This document shows, in pieces, positions 62,277 through 64,000 of a stretch of DNA of 64,000 nucleotides. The notes under the pieces were generated by a model, which saw nothing but the letters and a program-made list of their open reading frames with translations, ran no database searches and had not been told where the DNA came from. How positions within the stretch are numbered: the first letter of the stretch is position 1; each line of letters opens with the position of its first letter. The stretch is from B30-G6 sp963701385. GTDB lineage: Bacteria > Desulfobacterota > Desulfobacteria > Desulfobacterales > B30-G6. The DNA is taken from contig CAVOZW010000013.1 in NCBI GenBank assembly GCA_963701385.1, positions 1 through 64,000 of the forward strand. The letters are read 5' to 3'. Both the position numbers and the translations under genes were made by a program.

Positions 62277-62684
62277 ATGAAACGGAAGATAAGCGCAAAT
62301 GGATTCACCCTTATAGAGGTCATTCTTGTTCTGGTCATATTGGGTATTCTCGGTTCGGTCGCCTTACCCAAGTTTTTTGATATGCAAGAGAGCGCTCGAA
62401 TGAAAGCTTACGCTGGTTGTATCGCGGTGCTGAATGGGGAAGCCAAAACTGCATTTGCTGAGAATATTCTAACCAATGGCTTCAATGGGGGTTATAGTGG
62501 TTTTAGGGGCAGTGGCGACCCTGATTTCATCGTGACCGGCCAAGTATTAAACACCCCTGCTTCTGGTACGATCAAGTACAAAAATCACGCAGATACTTAC
62601 AACCTTATCTGGATGCCCGGACCTTCCTCAGGGCCCGAGAGCAATGCAAAACCAGGCTATTTTAAGTTGGGCAGCAAGATTTAA
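62277..62684 (+). CDS. Type IV pilin-like (pseudopilin) protein
   Basis: 135 residues. The prepilin cleavage motif is ANG-FTLIEV, followed by the hydrophobic helix FTLIEVILVLVILGILGSVA with Glu at position +5. The rest (KFFDMQESARMKAYAGCIAV and a short beta domain) is like GspG/H or minor pilins. No pilus assembly genes are in view. Start at ATG 62277 with weak ribosome site. It may be a minor pilin processed elsewhere. Confidence 0.82.
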   Translation: MKRKISANGFTLIEVILVLVILGILGSVALPKFFDMQESARMKAYAGCIAVLNGEAKTAFAENILTNGFNGGYSGFRGSGDPDFIVTGQVLNTPASGTIKYKNHADTYNLIWMPGPSSGPESNAKPGYFKLGSKI

Positions 62685-62812
62685 GATTGATAGGTTTCAA
62701 ATATTGAAGCTAGTTCTTCATATCCTACTGTATTTACAAATCTTGCTATTCCGACTTGCACTATGTCGATCCTGTCATACATTAGACAAAACCATACTAA
62801 AGGAGGTATATC

Positions 62813-63211
62813 ATGAAAGAAATTGATGCAGCGTTGAAAGCGGTAGCAGATGGTCTTAGATCGATTGCACAAGGCGTGGGGAAGCTAGCGGAGAAGTTGG
62901 AGATTGCACCAAACGGGCAGGCGAAGCGCAAAGCCAACCCGGCACGCAAGGCCAAGACGAAAGCCTCAGCACAGGTCAAAGCCAAAGCGGGTCGAAAGGT
63001 TAAGAAGGCACCAGCTAAAAAAAATGTGAAACCTGACACTGCCACCCTAGTTGTGCTGAATGTTATCTCACGCTCGAAGAATGGTGTGGATACAGCCACC
63101 CTTGCCGAGAAGACCGAGTTCGACAAGAAGAAGTTGGCCAACATCATCTTTAGGTTGAGAAAGCAGGGTAAAATCAAGCCTCTTAAAAGGGGCGTGTATA
63201 CGAAAGCCTAG
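62813..63211 (+). CDS. Lysine/alanine-rich histone-like protein with winged-helix tail
   Basis: 132 residues after a strong AAAGGAGGT. The N-terminal helix MKEIDAALKAVADGLRSIAQ leads to a basic low-complexity stretch (KRKANPARKAKTKASAQVKA, KAGRKVKKAPAKKNVK) like histone H1 tails. The C-terminal TATLVVLNVISRSKNGVDTA, TLAEKTEFDKKKLANIIFRL is a winged-helix-type domain. It is likely a nucleoid-associated protein. It stands alone between the pilin gene and a terminator. Confidence 0.7.
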   Translation: MKEIDAALKAVADGLRSIAQGVGKLAEKLEIAPNGQAKRKANPARKAKTKASAQVKAKAGRKVKKAPAKKNVKPDTATLVVLNVISRSKNGVDTATLAEKTEFDKKKLANIIFRLRKQGKIKPLKRGVYTKA

Positions 63212-63229
63212 CCGTCACTTGCAATCTAT

Positions 63230-63249
63230 AGCCGGGCGCTGACCCGGCT
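63230..63249 (+). terminator. Probable terminator of the histone-like gene
   Basis: Hairpin AGCCGGG-CGCTGA-CCCGGCT, 19 bp after the stop, followed by AATAATTCATTTTATC. Convergent with the next minus-strand gene, so it may serve both. Confidence 0.6.
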
Positions 63250-63274
63250 AATAATTCATTTTATCACAAAAAAT

Positions 63275-63430
63275 TTAAGATCGATAAACCTCCTCAACCA
63301 GGTCCTTGAACCACACCGGCTTTTGGTACAGCACATAAATGAGCATGAGTACAGCGATAGGTATTGGAATGACGATATCGAAGACTGCCATTGCAACGAG
63401 AACGAGTAGAATCTTTGTTGTGGGTTTCAT
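63275..63430 (-). CDS. Small membrane protein (51 aa)
   Basis: 51 residues, MKPTTKILLVLVAMAVFDIV, IPIPIAVLMLIYVLYQKPVW, FKDLVEEVYRS. One or two hydrophobic segments at 7-33 and a short basic-aromatic tail. It is short enough to be missed by gene callers. The pattern VLYQKPVWFKDLVEEVYR is a conserved ending I recall from several Proteobacteria. Function unknown. Confidence 0.6.
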   Translation of the reverse strand: MKPTTKILLVLVAMAVFDIVIPIPIAVLMLIYVLYQKPVWFKDLVEEVYRS

Positions 63431-63606
63431 CATTCAATCCTTTTCTTAGGGAAATATTCGGGCTCGCTCAGTTCAGGTATCAGTATTACATCGTCTTTGA
63501 CAATGTCCAACTATTGTGACGGGCAATGCAATTATCGGAAAAATAAAATTGCAGGGACTGAAAAAGCCTTTTGTATCTTTCATAGCACTGATCAAGGAGG
63601 ATCTGA

Positions 63607-64000
63607 ATGAATATTTTAATAAATAAATTGAGTTTGGTTTTTACGGCCGGCGCTTTGGGTGGTCTTTTGAACAGCTTGGCTGTTTGGATTTTTGGCGTCG
63701 TTGGAATAACGTCAGCGTTAGGTGTTAAAATTGCTCCTCAGCTCTCTGCCTAGTTGGCTATATCCTCGCCTTGTCTGGGGAGGGTTATGGGGTCTGCTAT
63801 TCCTGCTCCCACTCATGGAAAAGCGTTATTTGTATAGGGGGTTGATTTTCAGTCTAGGGCCTACGGCAGTGCAGCTTTTCGTTTTGTTTCCCCTGAAAGC
63901 AGGTAAAGGGGTTATGGGCATTGATCTCGGTTCACTCACACCCTTGCTTGTGTTTATCTTCAATGCCATATGGGGCCTGACTGCAGCTATCTGGTTGAGG
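63607..64000 (+). pseudogene. Membrane protein of unknown function, frameshifted and cut by the window end
   Basis: Starts at ATG 63607 after CAAGGAGGAT: MNILINKLSLVFTAGALGGL, LNSLAVWIFGVVGITSALGV, KIAPQLS, then stop. A one-base shift near 63750 gives LPSWLYPRLVWGGLWGLLFL, then MEKRYLYRGLIFSLGPTAVQ and more, open to the window end. Four or more membrane segments. Together these make a known type of conserved membrane protein of about 140 residues; a single indel has broken it here. Confidence 0.65.

Noticed and set aside
1..64000. CRISPR array
   Set aside because: The repeats found are few, far apart and long. There is no regular short repeat-spacer pattern and no cas gene.

Overview
The window looks like an accessory-rich stretch of a genome from the Desulfobacterota (former Deltaproteobacteria), probably a sulfate reducer or a relative. 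This rests on gene families typical of that group (AF1514/DUF5619 protein, a pentaheme lipoprotein, NapH-like and Cys-rich membrane proteins, pyruvate phosphate dikinase, HigBA/BrnTA/HEPN-MNT modules) and on moderate GC with AT-rich spacers. No marker gene fixes the species.

Layout. (1) About 1-26.3 kb is a patchwork of single-gene units of unrelated function: an acetoacetate-decarboxylase-like protein, a tautomerase, MBL-fold hydrolases, a ureohydrolase, a radical SAM protein, methyltransferases, GNATs, and HigBA and BrnTA pairs. They are separated by long non-coding spacers that carry two dispersed repeat families, here called A (about 165 bp) and B (114 bp). The stretch also holds an ORF-less group II intron, an IS remnant, one convincing integron attC site (22767-22840) and one decayed attC (11831-11891). 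It resembles a decaying cassette array inside a genomic island. (2) Three identical 45-bp copies of the 3' end of a tRNA-Phe gene (26338, 31499, 52805) divide the next part into two islands. Each copy is followed by its own terminator. The 5.1-kb island holds UPF0175/DUF3368 and HEPN/MNT toxin-antitoxin pairs and an unrecognised 597-aa protein. The 21-kb island holds a GAF-PAS-LuxR protein, HU-like genes, a pentaheme lipoprotein with a BNR-repeat lipoprotein, a cysteine desulfidase, a slipin with its GntR regulator, and a PAS-PP2C phosphatase next to a HEAT-like protein. No integrase lies in the window. Because every tRNA copy lacks the 5' half, the intact tRNA-Phe should lie to the left of the window. 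(3) From 52.85 kb the content looks more like core chromosome: pstSCAB, an HD-GYP phosphodiesterase, a Phd/RelE pair, ppdK, a pilin-like protein and a Lys/Ala-rich histone-like protein.

How the parts relate. The islands share sequence with each other. A HEPN gene fragment, an HU-region duplication, and full and internally deleted versions of a HEAT-like protein occur on both sides of island boundaries, so segments have been exchanged or copied. About ten genes carry single frameshifts, in-frame stops or internal deletions, which means either heavy decay or a base-error-rich sequence. The clearest regulatory signal is a perfect 9-bp inverted repeat on a sigma70-like promoter upstream of the GntR-slipin operon. 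The most unusual non-coding signal is repeat A: several copies fold into the same long imperfect hairpin, with compensating base changes between copies.
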